DNA of 64,000 nt from an uncultured Pelagibacteraceae bacterium (lineage in GTDB: Bacteria; Pseudomonadota; Alphaproteobacteria; Pelagibacterales; Pelagibacteraceae), in assembly GCA_902604575.1 (NCBI GenBank), contig CACKZH010000002.1:1-64000 (forward strand). Direction: 5' to 3'. Position 1 is the stretch's first letter, and every line of letters starts with the position of its first letter. The notes beneath the pieces are model-generated. The model searched no databases. It saw only the letters and a list, made by a program, of their open reading frames with translations, and was not told the DNA's origin. The position numbers and the translations under genes were made by a program. Below, in pieces: positions 1-9,984 of the stretch.

Positions 1-961
1 GATTAAAGAAATATCTTTTGACCATGTTGAGATAATTACAAGAAAAAAAATTAGAAAAATTTCAATAAATAAAATTAGAAATTTACCAAAAAAACTAAAA
101 ACAAAAATAAATTCAGATTTAAAAAAAATTAGGTCAAAAAAATCAAATTTTTCAAATTTAAATTTTAAAAAAATTCCAAATATATTGGGTGTTTTAAATC
201 TAACTCCTGATAGTTTTTCCGATGGAGGAAAATTTAACAAAAAAAATAAAGGTGTCAGTCATGCTATCAATTTATATAAAACTGGTGCTTCGTTAGTAGA
301 TGTTGGTGGAGAGTCTACAAGACCAGGATCAAAGGAAGTAAATAAAAATCGAGAATGGTATAGAATTAATAAGACATTAAAATTAATTGTAAAAAAAATA
401 CCAATATCTTTAGACACAAGAAAATCTGAAATTATGGAAAATGGTATTAGAATGGGTGTTAAACTTATTAATGATGTTTCGGGATTAAGCCATGATCCTA
501 AAACAATAAATGTTTTAAAAAAGTATAAAATTCCATTTGTAATACAGCATTCAGTTGGGACACCAGAAAATATGCAAAAGAATCCAATATATAAAAATGA
601 ATTATTAGATATATATGATTATTTTGAAGATAAGATTAAGTTAATAAGGTCTAAAGGTATTAAACACAATAATATAATTTTAGATCCTGGAATTGGATTT
701 GGAAAAAATTTGAAACATAATATGAATCTTATAAGAGGTGTTTCTATTTTTCATTCATTAGGTTTTCCTATACTAGTAGGAAATTCAAGAAAAAGATTTA
801 TTAAAGATATATCAAAAAAAAATGATAGCGAAACAAGGATCGGTGGAACTATGGCTTCTTCAATTTATTTAATGATGCAAGGAATTCAGATTTTAAGAAT
901 TCATGATGTTAACGAAGTTATGCAAGGTATTAAAGTTTTTAATCAGATAATCAAAAATTAA
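1..961 (+). CDS. folP: Dihydropteroate synthase, 5' end outside the window
   Basis: Joins p-aminobenzoate to hydroxymethyl-dihydropterin diphosphate in cytosolic folate synthesis. The TIM-barrel core carries the family motifs in order: GVLNLTPDSFSDGG, DVGGESTRPGS, SLDTRKS, NDVSGL, DPGIGFGKN and GNSRKRF. The frame is open back to the first complete codon at base 2 and contains no ATG. The TTG at 185 lies inside the conserved substrate motif (family form I-M-G-V-L-N), so I read it as Leu and place the true start left of the window. At least 60 lysine-rich residues precede the core; some alphaproteobacterial FolP proteins carry N-terminal extensions (family knowledge). The stop overlaps the glmM start (TAATG), which suggests one operon. 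Confidence 0.9.
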   Translation, partial: IKEISFDHVEIITRKKIRKISINKIRNLPKKLKTKINSDLKKIRSKKSNFSNLNFKKIPNILGVLNLTPDSFSDGGKFNKKNKGVSHAINLYKTGASLVDVGGESTRPGSKEVNKNREWYRINKTLKLIVKKIPISLDTRKSEIMENGIRMGVKLINDVSGLSHDPKTINVLKKYKIPFVIQHSVGTPENMQKNPIYKNELLDIYDYFEDKIKLIRSKGIKHNNIILDPGIGFGKNLKHNMNLIRGVSIFHSLGFPILVGNSRKRFIKDISKKNDSETRIGGTMASSIYLMMQGIQILRIHDVNEVMQGIKVFNQIIKN

Positions 962-2292
962 TGGCAAAAAAATATTTTGGAACAGATGGAATAAGAGGTG
1001 CAGTTAACAGCAAATATATAAATGGAGATATGTTCTTTAAATTTGGACTTGCTAGTGGAACATACTTTAAATCTCAAAAAAAAAGAAAACAAACAGCAAT
1101 AATTGCAAAAGATACGAGATTGTCTGGATATACACTTGAACCAGCTCTTGTCTCAGGTTTGGCTTCAGCTGGTATGCATGTTTATACCCTAGGACCCTTA
1201 CCAACTAATGCGTTGGCTATGTTAACAAAAGAGATGAAGGCGAATATGGGTATAATGATTACCGCTTCTCATAATCCACATTTTGACAATGGTTTAAAAT
1301 TGTTTGGTCCTGATGGAATGAAATTATCAGATAAAATAGAAAAAAAAATTGAAAGTCTCATTGATAAGAAAATCTCAAAAAATCTCTCGCATTCTGAAAA
1401 ATTAGGAAGAGTTAAAAGATTAGAAACAGGCACCAAAAATTATATTAAAATATTAAAAAAAAATTTTACAAAAGAGTTCAATTTAAGAGGACTAAGAATA
1501 GTAATCGACTGTGCAAACGGCGCTGGTTACAAGGCAGGTCCTGAATTATTGAAATCATTAGGAGCTAAAGTCATAGCAATAGGCGTCAAACCAAATGGTT
1601 TAAACATTAATAAAAAATGTGGATCAACTTTTCCAAGAAACATTAGATCTGCTGTAAAAAAATATAAAGCACATATCGGAATATCTTTAGATGGAGATGC
1701 TGACAGAATTATAATGTGTGATGAGAAAAGCAATATAATAGATGGAGATCAAATTATAGCTGCTTTAGCAACAAGATGGAAAAATAAAAAAATGTTAAAA
1801 GGGGGAGTTGTTGGAACATTAATGTCAAATTATGGTTTAGAAAAATATTTTAAATCTAAAGGAATAAAATTTTTGAGGGCAAATGTTGGAGATAGATATG
1901 TTAAAGAAAAAATGCAAAAATATAATTTTAATTTAGGTGGTGAACAATCGGGACATATTATTTTAGGTAAATTTGCAACTACAGGAGATGGTTTGTTAGT
2001 AGCTTTAGAAGCTCTTTTTGCTTTAAGAAAAGGAAAAAAGGCAAGTGAATTTTTTGAACAATTTAAGAAAACACCTCAACTTTTAGAAAATATCGAGGTA
2101 AAAGATAAAAATATTATTAACAAACAAGAGATAAAAAAAATTATAAAAAATGTAGATAAATTAATTAAAGGTAAAGGAAGAATTTTAGTAAGAAAATCAG
2201 GTACAGAGTCTAAAATAAGAGTAATGGGAGAAAGTGAAAACAAAGCTCTTCTATATAAATGTGTGAACATGATTACGAAAAAAATTAAATAA
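961..2292 (+). CDS. glmM: Phosphoglucosamine mutase
   Basis: Converts glucosamine-6-phosphate to glucosamine-1-phosphate for UDP-GlcNAc, peptidoglycan and lipid A synthesis. At 443 residues it has the usual length. The N-terminal FGTDGIRG is followed by the phosphoserine loop TASHNP (Ser103), the Mg-binding DGDADR (244-249), the sugar-binding GGEQSGH and the C-terminal phosphate-binding RKSGTESKIRVM. The ATG shares a base with the folP stop; thiD follows after one base. A folP-glmM order is common in bacteria. No catalytic residue is missing. Confidence 0.97.
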   Translation: MAKKYFGTDGIRGAVNSKYINGDMFFKFGLASGTYFKSQKKRKQTAIIAKDTRLSGYTLEPALVSGLASAGMHVYTLGPLPTNALAMLTKEMKANMGIMITASHNPHFDNGLKLFGPDGMKLSDKIEKKIESLIDKKISKNLSHSEKLGRVKRLETGTKNYIKILKKNFTKEFNLRGLRIVIDCANGAGYKAGPELLKSLGAKVIAIGVKPNGLNINKKCGSTFPRNIRSAVKKYKAHIGISLDGDADRIIMCDEKSNIIDGDQIIAALATRWKNKKMLKGGVVGTLMSNYGLEKYFKSKGIKFLRANVGDRYVKEKMQKYNFNLGGEQSGHIILGKFATTGDGLLVALEALFALRKGKKASEFFEQFKKTPQLLENIEVKDKNIINKQEIKKIIKNVDKLIKGKGRILVRKSGTESKIRVMGESENKALLYKCVNMITKKIK

Positions 2293-2293
2293 A

Positions 2294-3106
2294 TTGAAAC
2301 CTAATTCTAAAATTTTAATTATTGCAGGATCTGACTCATCTGGTGGAGCAGGTATTCAAGCTGATATAAAAACTATCACTGCTCTTGGTTCTTATGCAAT
2401 GACAGCAATAACTGCAGTTACATCACAAAATACCACAGGTGTAAAATCAATTGTTGGGATCAATCCAAAAGAAATTTTTAATCAAATTATTTATAGTTGT
2501 AAAGATATAAGACCTGATGCAGTAAAAATTGGTATGCTGCATTCTTCAGAGGTTATTAGAATGGTACTAAAAGCTTTGGATGTAATTAAAGTTAAAAAAA
2601 TCGTATTAGACCCAGTAATGGTTGCTAAAGGAGGGGCTAAACTGATAGATAGTAAAGCTATTCAATTTTTAAAATTAAAAGTAATTAAAAAAGTATCACT
2701 TATTACTCCCAATATTCCTGAGGCAGAAATTTTAACTAAAACAAAAATTATAACAAAAGAGGATATGATTTTTGCCGCTAATAAACTTGTAGGTTTAGGA
2801 GCTAAAAATGTACTTATAAAAGGTGGTCATTTAAAACATAAAAATGTATTAGATATTTTAATAAACACAAAAGATCTAAAGATCTTCAAAAGCGAGCGTC
2901 ACAAAACAAAGAATACTCATGGTACAGGTTGTACTTTATCTAGCTCAGTTACAACTTTTTTATCATGTGGAAAAACAGTAAAGAAATCTTGTGAGCTTGG
3001 AATTAAGTATGTAAATTCTGCAATAAAATCAAACCCTAAATATGGAAAAGGTAATGGCCCAATTAACCATCTCACTTCCTTAAAAGTAAACAGAAAATTT
3101 AAATAA
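2294..3106 (+). CDS. thiD: Hydroxymethylpyrimidine/phosphomethylpyrimidine kinase
   Basis: Phosphorylates HMP and HMP-phosphate to HMP-diphosphate for thiamine synthesis. It is a ribokinase-fold protein of 270 residues with the N-terminal substrate motif GSDSSGGAG (12-20) and the anion-hole motif HGTGCTLSS (GTGC at 210-213). The start is TTG at 2294, one base after the glmM stop; the motif spacing from this start matches the family. The stop overlaps the purA ATG (TAATG). SAR11 bacteria are known to lack thiC and to need an external HMP precursor, so a salvage role for ThiD is likely (established for the group, inferred here). Confidence 0.94.
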   Translation: MKPNSKILIIAGSDSSGGAGIQADIKTITALGSYAMTAITAVTSQNTTGVKSIVGINPKEIFNQIIYSCKDIRPDAVKIGMLHSSEVIRMVLKALDVIKVKKIVLDPVMVAKGGAKLIDSKAIQFLKLKVIKKVSLITPNIPEAEILTKTKIITKEDMIFAANKLVGLGAKNVLIKGGHLKHKNVLDILINTKDLKIFKSERHKTKNTHGTGCTLSSSVTTFLSCGKTVKKSCELGIKYVNSAIKSNPKYGKGNGPINHLTSLKVNRKFK

Positions 3107-4398
3107 TGAAAAATATAGTCGTTGTTGGATCTCAATGGGGTGACGAAGGTAAAGGAAAAATTGTTGATTGGTTATCTGAACAGGCTGATGTAGTAATAAG
3201 ATTCCAAGGAGGTCACAATGCTGGCCATACTTTAGTGATTGATGGTGTTACATATAAATTGAGACTACTGCCATCTGGAATAGTTAGAAAAGGTAAAATA
3301 TCAATTATTGGCAATGGAGTTGTAGTAGATCCATGGGCTTTATTAGAGGAAATAGAAGAAATAAAATCTAAAGGCGTAGAAGTAAATGTAAATAATTTTA
3401 TTATTTCTGAGTCTGCAAATTTAATTTTGCCTTTTCATAGAGAAATGGATGAGATTAGAGAGGATGCAGCAGGAAAAAGCAAAATAGGAACTACAAGACG
3501 TGGAATTGGACCTGCATACGAAGATAAAGTTGGAAGAAGATCTATAAGAGTTATGGATCTAAGATCTGAAAAAAATTTAGATCAAAGACTCGACTCTGTA
3601 TTAGTTCATCATAATGCGATTAGAAAAGGTCTAGGAAAAAAAATTTTTGAAAAAGATCAGCTTAAATCTGATTTGCTTAAAATAGCACCTACAATATTAG
3701 AATTTTCTCAGCCAGTTTGGCTAAAGATTGATCAATTTAAAAAACAAAAAAAGAGAATTTTATTCGAAGGAGCCCAAGGTATTTTACTTGATGTAGATCA
3801 TGGAACTTATCCTTTTGTAACTTCATCTAATACTGTTGCCTCAAGCGCTGCTACAGGAACTGGTTGTGGCCCTAATTCGATTAATTATGTTCTTGGAATT
3901 ACAAAAGCTTATACAACAAGAGTTGGAGAAGGTCCTTTTCCTACAGAGTTAAAAGATGATGTTGGTGAACTTTTAGGAATACGCGGTAAAGAATTCGGAA
4001 CTGTTACAAGCAGAAAAAGAAGATGTGGATGGTTTGATGGTGTTTTAGTTAGGCAAACTATTAAAGTTTCAGGAATTGATGGTATCGCTTTAACGAAATT
4101 AGATGTACTCGATGAATTAGATGAAATTAAAATGTGTGTTGCCTATGAGCTTGATGGTAAAAGATTAGATTATTTACCTGCTGCTGTAGAAGATCAAATA
4201 AAAATAAAACCAATTTATGAAACTTTTCCAGGTTGGAAAGCTTCTACAAGTGGAGTAAAAAATCTAGACTCATTACCCGAAAATGCAAAAAAATATATTT
4301 TAGCAGTAGAAGATTTTATTGGTGCAAAAGTATCAAGTATCTCAACTAGTCCAGAAAGAGATGATACTATTTTAATTGAAAACCCTTTTGAAGTTTAG
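3106..4398 (+). CDS. purA: Adenylosuccinate synthetase
   Basis: GTP-dependent condensation of IMP with aspartate, the first committed step to AMP. At 430 residues it is full length. It opens with the P-loop-like [11 protein letters not shown] containing the catalytic Asp13, and His41 lies in NAGHTLV. The IMP- and GTP-contacting segments [33 protein letters not shown] and [10 protein letters not shown] are all present. It ends tail-to-tail with rpoH and shares stop-codon bases with it, so there is no room for a separate terminator between them. Confidence 0.97.
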   Translation: MKNIVVVGSQWGDEGKGKIVDWLSEQADVVIRFQGGHNAGHTLVIDGVTYKLRLLPSGIVRKGKISIIGNGVVVDPWALLEEIEEIKSKGVEVNVNNFIISESANLILPFHREMDEIREDAAGKSKIGTTRRGIGPAYEDKVGRRSIRVMDLRSEKNLDQRLDSVLVHHNAIRKGLGKKIFEKDQLKSDLLKIAPTILEFSQPVWLKIDQFKKQKKRILFEGAQGILLDVDHGTYPFVTSSNTVASSAATGTGCGPNSINYVLGITKAYTTRVGEGPFPTELKDDVGELLGIRGKEFGTVTSRKRRCGWFDGVLVRQTIKVSGIDGIALTKLDVLDELDEIKMCVAYELDGKRLDYLPAAVEDQIKIKPIYETFPGWKASTSGVKNLDSLPENAKKYILAVEDFIGAKVSSISTSPERDDTILIENPFEV

Positions 4399-5288
4399 TT
4401 TGCGGGTAAAAGATTTTTTGATTTAGCTAATAGAAGCATGTGCTTTTGAAGTTTTTCAAATGCTTTATTTTCTATTTGTCTAACTCTTTCTCTGCTAATT
4501 TTATATTTTTTACTTAAATCCTCTAGTGTAGTCGGGTCATCATTTAGTCTTCTTGAGTATAGAATTTCTCTTTCTCTATCGTTAAGAACTTTAATAGAGT
4601 CTTTTAATAAATCTTTTCTTTGCTCCATTTCCTCGTGCTGAGCAAATTTTAAATCATGATCAAGTTCTTTATCAACCAACCAGTCTTGCCATTCATCACC
4701 ATCTTCTCCAACTTGAGCATTAAGCGAGAACTCTTTTCCAGAAAGTCTTCTATTCATAGAAACGACTTCTTCTTTACTTACATCGAGCTTATTAGCTATA
4801 TGATCAACGTGTTCATCTCTTAAATCTCCTTCAGTTTCTGGAGAAATTTGATTTTTAATTTTCTTTAAATTAAAAAATAATTTTTTTTGAGCAGTAGTAG
4901 TTCCAATTTTGACAAGGCTCCAAGATCTTAAAATATATTCTTGAATAGAAGCCTTAATCCACCACATTGCATAAGTTGCCAATCTAAAACCTTTTTCTGG
5001 TTCAAATTTCTTGACAGCTTGCATAAGACCTACATTACCTTCTGAAATCATTTCATTAATAGGCAAACCATATCCTTTGTAGCCCATAGCAATCTTTGCA
5101 ACTAATCTTAAATGACTAGTAACTAGTTTTTCTGCAGCTTTAATATTACCAGTCGTTTTCCAATTTTTTGCTAGCATATATTCTTCTTCTGCAGCTAACA
5201 TCGGAAATTTTTTAATCTGCTCTAAATATGCAGATAGTCCACCTTCATTAGAAAGGGTTGGCAGATTGTTACTGATTGTTGTGCTCAT
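4395..5288 (-). CDS. rpoH: RNA polymerase sigma-32 (heat-shock) factor
   Basis: Group 3 sigma factor that directs heat-shock transcription. At 297 residues it matches the RpoH length. Region 2 (about 55-125) includes [18 protein letters not shown] and the helix [20 protein letters not shown]. The diagnostic RpoH box [10 protein letters not shown] is at 134-143, and the C-terminal region 4.2 helix-turn-helix ends in [18 protein letters not shown] housekeeping RpoD would be much longer. It faces purA, and the two stop codons overlap (TAG at 4396-4398, minus-strand TAA at 4395-4397). Confidence 0.95.
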   Translation of the reverse strand: MSTTISNNLPTLSNEGGLSAYLEQIKKFPMLAAEEEYMLAKNWKTTGNIKAAEKLVTSHLRLVAKIAMGYKGYGLPINEMISEGNVGLMQAVKKFEPEKGFRLATYAMWWIKASIQEYILRSWSLVKIGTTTAQKKLFFNLKKIKNQISPETEGDLRDEHVDHIANKLDVSKEEVVSMNRRLSGKEFSLNAQVGEDGDEWQDWLVDKELDHDLKFAQHEEMEQRKDLLKDSIKVLNDREREILYSRRLNDDPTTLEDLSKKYKISRERVRQIENKAFEKLQKHMLLLAKSKNLLPAN

Positions 5289-5329
5289 AGAAGTGTTTAT
5301 TTAATTAATTATACCTAATTTTCAATAAT

Positions 5330-6310
5330 TTATTCTTCAGTGTTTCTAAGCATTTTTAGAATATTATTTAGATCTTGTGGCAAAAGTGAGGAAAAAATCA
5401 TCTCTTTCTTAGTTCGTGGATGTATAAATCCTAAAGTTTTTGCATGCAGAAATTGTCTATTCAATTTAGTAATTGAATTTTGGATATCTAAATCAATATT
5501 TTTTAACTTTTTATATTTTTTTTTATATTTATCATCTCCAACTAGGCTATTACCTTTATAATTCATATGAACTCTTATCTGATGTGTTCTTCCTGTTTCT
5601 AATTTACATTCAACTAAACTTAAGGTTGGTGTTTTCTGATTTTCAAAAATTTCAAGTGTTTTATAATTTGTTATAGCTTTCTTACCTTTAGAACTACTAA
5701 CTTCCATAAGTTGTCTATTTTTTGAACTACGAGTTATAAATGTCTCAATTCTTCCTGAGGAGGGTCTTAATTTTCCCCATATTAAAAGTTGGTACTCTCT
5801 TATAATTGTATGATCACTAAATTGTTTTGATAAATTTTCATGAGTTTCATTGTTTTTTGCAATTACAACTAAACCAGATGTGTTTTTATCAATTCTATGA
5901 ACAATACCAGGTCTTAACTCGTCACCTATATTTGATAAAGAATCCTTGTCATAATGCATCAATGCATTAACAATTGTCTTATCATAATTTCCAGCTCCTG
6001 GATGCATGATTATTCCGGCAGGTTTATTAATTACTAATAGATCATCATCTTCGTATATTATTTCTAATTTAAATTCGTAAGGTTTAAGGGATGCGATTTC
6101 AGGCTCTGGAATCTTAAGATTTATAGTATCACCAATTGAGACTTTTTTTGACGGACTTTTAATTATTTCATTATTTAGTGTTAACTTTTCTTTTAAAATT
6201 AAATTTTTAATTCTAGTTCTACTAATTAATTCCTCTCTTTTGTTAATTAAAACATCAACCCTTAAATTCTTCTCATTCTCTTTGACTATAAAATTAATGT
6301 TTTTTTCCAT
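5330..6310 (-). CDS. rluD: RluD-family 23S rRNA pseudouridine synthase
   Basis: Isomerises uridines in large-subunit rRNA. An N-terminal S4 RNA-binding segment (about 15-65) precedes the RluA/RluD catalytic domain, with HRIDKNTSGLVV holding the catalytic Asp141. Flanking family motifs are INKPAGIIMHPG and GRTHQIRVHM. Length (326) and domain order fit RluD better than RluA, which lacks S4; RluC is the alternative. It lies upstream of rpoH on the same strand, with a 41-base gap. Its start is followed, on the opposite strand, by the promoter of the tRNA-Arg gene. Confidence 0.9.
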   Translation of the reverse strand: MEKNINFIVKENEKNLRVDVLINKREELISRTRIKNLILKEKLTLNNEIIKSPSKKVSIGDTINLKIPEPEIASLKPYEFKLEIIYEDDDLLVINKPAGIIMHPGAGNYDKTIVNALMHYDKDSLSNIGDELRPGIVHRIDKNTSGLVVIAKNNETHENLSKQFSDHTIIREYQLLIWGKLRPSSGRIETFITRSSKNRQLMEVSSSKGKKAITNYKTLEIFENQKTPTLSLVECKLETGRTHQIRVHMNYKGNSLVGDDKYKKKYKKLKNIDLDIQNSITKLNRQFLHAKTLGFIHPRTKKEMIFSSLLPQDLNNILKMLRNTEE

Positions 6311-6314
6311 AAAA

Positions 6315-6320
6315 TATAAT
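6315..6320 (+). promoter_or_regulatory. -10 box for tRNA-Arg
   Basis: A perfect TATAAT lies 13 bases before the first base of the mature tRNA, leaving room for a short 5' leader. A recognisable -35 is not obvious; the region where it would fall overlaps the start of the divergent rluD. Confidence 0.55.
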
Positions 6321-6333
6321 ATTAATACTATAT

Positions 6334-6410
6334 GCGCTTGTAGCTCAACTGGATAGAGCGCCTGACTTCGGATCAGGAGGTTCTGGGTTCGACTCCTAGC
6401 AGGCGCACCA
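6334..6410 (+). tRNA. tRNA-Arg (anticodon TCG)
   Basis: The 77-nt cloverleaf has an acceptor stem GCGCTTG/CAGGCGC (one G-T pair), discriminator A and an encoded CCA. The anticodon stem CCTGA/TCAGG encloses loop CTTCGGA with anticodon TCG at 6368-6370, reading CGA (Arg) and possibly other CGN codons if modified. The T-arm carries GGTTCGACTCC. It sits alone between rluD and the ABC exporter genes, both on the minus strand. Confidence 0.96.
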
Positions 6411-6412
6411 AT

Positions 6413-7204
6413 TTATTCTCCCATGTTTATCAAAGTTCCTTTTTCTCTTGCTTTATCGAAAGAGTAATAAAATACGGATATTGATAAAATTAAATAAAAC
6501 CCATTAAGATAGACTGCATTTATAATATTTTCATAATTGACTGTTCCATTAACTAAAATATTTCTAGTCTCCTCAAAAATGTATACTAATGGCAATGCGA
6601 AAGCGATTGATTGGAAGATTCCTGGCAGTGTTTCAACTGGGTAGTATATACAGCCAAAAGGTGCTAACAAAAACATGGTAGACCATGCAATATTTTCAAA
6701 AGATGGACCAAATCTCAATAATCCTGCTGACACAAGTAGACCAAGCGTAATTCCAAATAAATATAAACTTAAGAAAAGAAAAGCCAAAGGAAGACCAAGT
6801 TTTAACAATGAAATTCCAAACAATGGAGAAGTTAACAATATTGCTGGTATTAAACCAATTAAAGCTCTAATTAAAGCTGTTAAAACTAAAGAGATAATTA
6901 TCTCACTAATTTTCATAGGAGCAATAAATAGGTTTGTAAAGTTTCTGCTCCAAATTTCCTCCAAAAATAACATATTAAAGCCAATACTGGTTCTAAATAA
7001 AAAATCATAAAGAATTGCACATGAAAGAATAACTCCTACCGCACCACTGTAGTAAGTGCTATGAGCTGCAAAAAAATTAGAAATAAATCCCCAGAGAGTA
7101 ATTTGAATTGAAGGCCAATAAATTAAGTCTAATATTCTTGGAAATGATCTAGTTATTAAATAAAAGTGTCTTAAAAAAAGACCATAAATTCTTATTAAAT
7201 TCAT
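6413..7204 (-). CDS. ABC-2 type transporter permease
   Basis: Membrane component of a two-gene ABC exporter. The 263-residue protein has about six hydrophobic segments, with the ABC-2 family region around residues 100-230 (LLAPFGCIYYPVETLPG is the characteristic stretch before the last helices). It starts two bases after the stop of the ATP-binding gene, so the two are co-transcribed. The family resembles NodJ/DrrB-type permeases; the substrate cannot be told from sequence. The gene ends three bases from the tRNA-Arg 3' end. Confidence 0.85.
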   Translation of the reverse strand: MNLIRIYGLFLRHFYLITRSFPRILDLIYWPSIQITLWGFISNFFAAHSTYYSGAVGVILSCAILYDFLFRTSIGFNMLFLEEIWSRNFTNLFIAPMKISEIIISLVLTALIRALIGLIPAILLTSPLFGISLLKLGLPLAFLFLSLYLFGITLGLLVSAGLLRFGPSFENIAWSTMFLLAPFGCIYYPVETLPGIFQSIAFALPLVYIFEETRNILVNGTVNYENIINAVYLNGFYLILSISVFYYSFDKAREKGTLINMGE

Positions 7205-7206
7205 TT

Positions 7207-7929
7207 TTATTTTCTCGCAATTTCTAAAAATACTTCTTCTAAATTTCTTCTTCCATACTTTGTTATTAACTCTTCAGGAGTTCCTCTATCCACTATTAAA
7301 CCATCTTTCATCATTAAAACAGAACTACATAATCTTTTTACTTCTTCCATATTATGAGAGGCAAGCAAAACTGATATTTTTTTTTCCTTTTTGTATTCTT
7401 CTAAAAACGATCTTACAAAATCACCAGTTTCAGGATCTAATGAAGCAGTGGGTTCATCCAACAAAAGTACTGTTGGATCATTTATTAAAGCTTTAGCAAG
7501 ACTTACCCTGTTTTTTTGCCCAGAAGAAAGTTCTCCTGTAATTTTGTTTAAAAGGTCTTTTAATCTAAGTTTATTTGCAAGGTGATCTATTCGGTCATTT
7601 AAATTTTGAATATTATATAATTTTCCATAAACAATTAAATTTTGTTTAACTTTAAGTTTTTTAGGTAATTCAATATATGGTGAAATAAAATTCATTTTGT
7701 GAAGAAGTAAGATTTTGTTTTTTTCAATATTTTCTCCGTTGATTAAAACCTCACCACTACTTGGTTTTAATAATCCTAAAATCATTCCAATAGTTGTAGT
7801 TTTTCCACATCCATTAGGTCCCAATAAACCAACCATTTCATTTTCATTAATTTTAAAATTTATATTAGTTACTGCTACTTTATCTTTATATTTTTTTGAT
7901 AAATTTATTACTTCAATAGAATTTGTCAT
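7207..7929 (-). CDS. ABC transporter ATP-binding protein (ABC-2 exporter)
   Basis: ATPase partner of the downstream ABC-2 permease. Walker A GPNGCGKT is at 37-44, the signature LSSGQ at 134-138, Walker B LLLDEP at 155-160 and the H-loop His at 192. The ATG at 7929 overlaps the tsaC stop as TGATG; a TTG one codon earlier is also in frame but less likely. The domain layout is that of NodI/DrrA-type exporters. The cargo is unknown. Confidence 0.9.
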   Translation of the reverse strand: MTNSIEVINLSKKYKDKVAVTNINFKINENEMVGLLGPNGCGKTTTIGMILGLLKPSSGEVLINGENIEKNKILLLHKMNFISPYIELPKKLKVKQNLIVYGKLYNIQNLNDRIDHLANKLRLKDLLNKITGELSSGQKNRVSLAKALINDPTVLLLDEPTASLDPETGDFVRSFLEEYKKEKKISVLLASHNMEEVKRLCSSVLMMKDGLIVDRGTPEELITKYGRRNLEEVFLEIARK

Positions 7930-8861
7930 CAATATTTAGAGGCTCTCTTTAATCTATCGTTAATTGTTTTACCAAGACCTTTGTTTGGTATCGTTTCAAC
8001 TGCAATCTTTTTAAAACCATCGTTTTTAATTTTTCTTAAAGTTGAATATAAATTCTTTGCAGCCTCCTCTATATTTTTCACTTTTGATAAATAATAATAG
8101 TTTTTTAATTTTGATTTTCTTTTTTTTATTAATAAATAAGCCTCGTTTTTTTTTGGTTTTTTAACATTGATTCTTAAAGGTATCCCGGGAGAGTAATGTA
8201 ACGGAAACAAACCAGGTGATATTTTTTTTTTTGAATTTGTACTAATTAATAATTTTTTTTTTAAAACATTTTCAATTTTTTTAGCATCTAGGCCTCCATA
8301 TCTTAAAAGTGAGGGTTTTTTTAAAAGATTTAATATTGTGGACTCAACTCCAATTTTACTTTTTCCTCCATTCAAAATATATTTTATTTTTGAACCAAAT
8401 TCTTCTTTTACATCAGATGGTTTAACTGAACTTAATCTTGAAGATATATTTGCGCTAGGCGCAGCTACTGGATAATCTAAATTTTTTAATAAATTTCTGA
8501 ACAATTTATGTTTAGGAAAACGTACAGCAATACTTTTTTTATTATTAGTCACAAATTTTGATATTTTTGATTCATTTTTTAATTTCAAAACATAAGTTAT
8601 GGGACCTGGAGAAAAATTTTTGTAAAGTTTTACCAAATTATCATTTATATCACAGTCCTCTTTAAGTCTTTGAATATCGTAATAATGTACAATGAGCGGA
8701 TTGTTAAATGGTCTTTTTTTAAGACTAAATATTTTCTTAACTGCACCATTCGAGTACGCGTTTGCAGCTAATCCATAAACAGTTTCTGTTGGTACTGCAA
8801 CACAATGATTATTATCTAAATATTTTTTTGCTTTTTTGATATTTGATTGAATAGATTTCAT
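7929..8861 (-). CDS. tsaC: Threonylcarbamoyl-AMP synthase, Sua5 type
   Basis: Makes threonylcarbamoyl-AMP for the t6A37 modification of ANN-decoding tRNAs. The YrdC fold covers about residues 1-200 with VPTETVYGLAANA, the nucleotide-binding KKRPFNNPL, AAPSANISSRLS and STILNL. A further C-terminal domain of about 90 residues, linked by PGLFPLHYSPG, marks it as the two-domain Sua5 form rather than the short TsaC. It heads a minus-strand operon with the ABC exporter and is divergent from xseB with only 20 bases between the starts. Confidence 0.92.
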   Translation of the reverse strand: MKSIQSNIKKAKKYLDNNHCVAVPTETVYGLAANAYSNGAVKKIFSLKKRPFNNPLIVHYYDIQRLKEDCDINDNLVKLYKNFSPGPITYVLKLKNESKISKFVTNNKKSIAVRFPKHKLFRNLLKNLDYPVAAPSANISSRLSSVKPSDVKEEFGSKIKYILNGGKSKIGVESTILNLLKKPSLLRYGGLDAKKIENVLKKKLLISTNSKKKISPGLFPLHYSPGIPLRINVKKPKKNEAYLLIKKRKSKLKNYYYLSKVKNIEEAAKNLYSTLRKIKNDGFKKIAVETIPNKGLGKTINDRLKRASKY

Positions 8862-8881
8862 GTATTAATAATTATTATTAT

Positions 8882-9115
8882 ATGAAAGATAAAATATTAC
8901 CACTTGATTATGATCAGTACTCAGTTGAGGAGCTTACAGAAAAAGCAAATAAGATTATAGAGTCTTTAGAAAAGGAAAACGATTTAAACAATTCAGCTGA
9001 CAGTTATCAAGAACTTCTAAAATTAAATAATATTATTGAAAAGAAATTTCATAAAAATTTTAAATCCATTGGGGAAGAGACAAATAAAAAGATTAAAGAG
9101 ATAACTAAAAAATGA
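8882..9115 (+). CDS. xseB: Exodeoxyribonuclease VII small subunit
   Basis: Small helical subunit of exonuclease VII, which degrades single-stranded DNA to oligonucleotides. The 77-residue charged protein has the family core YSVEELTEKANKIIESLE (about 13-30) followed by a predicted helical hairpin. It overlaps ispA by four bases (ATGA), the arrangement seen in many proteobacteria (xseB-ispA-dxs). The large subunit gene xseA is not in this window. Confidence 0.85.
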   Translation: MKDKILPLDYDQYSVEELTEKANKIIESLEKENDLNNSADSYQELLKLNNIIEKKFHKNFKSIGEETNKKIKEITKK

Positions 9116-9984
9116 AAAAACAGCTTAATAAAATAGCCAAGGATACAAATAAATTTCTTAAAAAATATATTAATTCACAGAAATATTCTCACCTAATGTC
9201 ACCCATGAAGTATGGTTTATTTCCAGGTGGAAAAAAAATAAGATCTAAAATCTTAATCGACTTAGGGTCATTATTTTCAATAGATTATAGAATATTGATA
9301 ATAGTTGGGTCGGCCGTTGAATGTATTCATGCTTATTCACTTATTCATGACGATCTACCCTGCATGGATGATGATGATATTAGAAGAGGAAAACCATCAA
9401 CTCATATAAAATTTGGTGAGTCTACAGCAGTTCTAGCAGGAAATTCATTACTGACTTTAGCTTTTGAAATTTTATCAAGTCCTAAATTGAAATTAAATGA
9501 AAAGATTAAAATTAACCTTATAAAAAAATTATCAGAATGCTCAGGTCATTTAGGAATAGCTGGTGGGCAATATTTAGACTTAAGTTATGAGAGGAAAAAA
9601 ATATCAAGGAATAAAATATTAGAAATGGAAATAAAAAAAACTGGAATGTTATTTAGTTTTTGTTGTGCAGCTCCAGCAATAATTAAGAAAAAAACAATTC
9701 AAGAAATTAAATTTTTTGAAAATATTGGATCAAAAATTGGTCTATTATTCCAAATAGCTGATGATTTAATTGATCTGAAAAGTAATTCTAAGGAAGCTGG
9801 GAAAAAAACAGGAAAAGATCAAAAAAAAGGCAAAGCAACACTTATAAATTTAATAGGCTATGATGACTCACTTAAGTATTGTGATAAGATAATCAAAGAA
9901 ATTAATAAGAATTTAAGAAAATATGGTTCAAAATCTAAAAAAATAAATGAAACATTAGGCTATATATTGAATAGAAAAAAATGA
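9112..9984 (+). CDS. ispA: Short-chain (farnesyl/geranyl) diphosphate synthase
   Basis: Trans-prenyltransferase that condenses IPP with allylic diphosphates. At 290 residues it carries the first aspartate-rich motif [10 protein letters not shown] (80-89), followed by RRGKPSTH, and the second motif QIADDLID. The insert CM inside the first motif is typical of bacterial FPP synthases (IspA). Position between xseB and dxs supports IspA; product chain length (C15 or C20) cannot be decided by eye. Both ends overlap neighbours by four bases. Confidence 0.92.
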   Translation: MKKQLNKIAKDTNKFLKKYINSQKYSHLMSPMKYGLFPGGKKIRSKILIDLGSLFSIDYRILIIVGSAVECIHAYSLIHDDLPCMDDDDIRRGKPSTHIKFGESTAVLAGNSLLTLAFEILSSPKLKLNEKIKINLIKKLSECSGHLGIAGGQYLDLSYERKKISRNKILEMEIKKTGMLFSFCCAAPAIIKKKTIQEIKFFENIGSKIGLLFQIADDLIDLKSNSKEAGKKTGKDQKKGKATLINLIGYDDSLKYCDKIIKEINKNLRKYGSKSKKINETLGYILNRKK

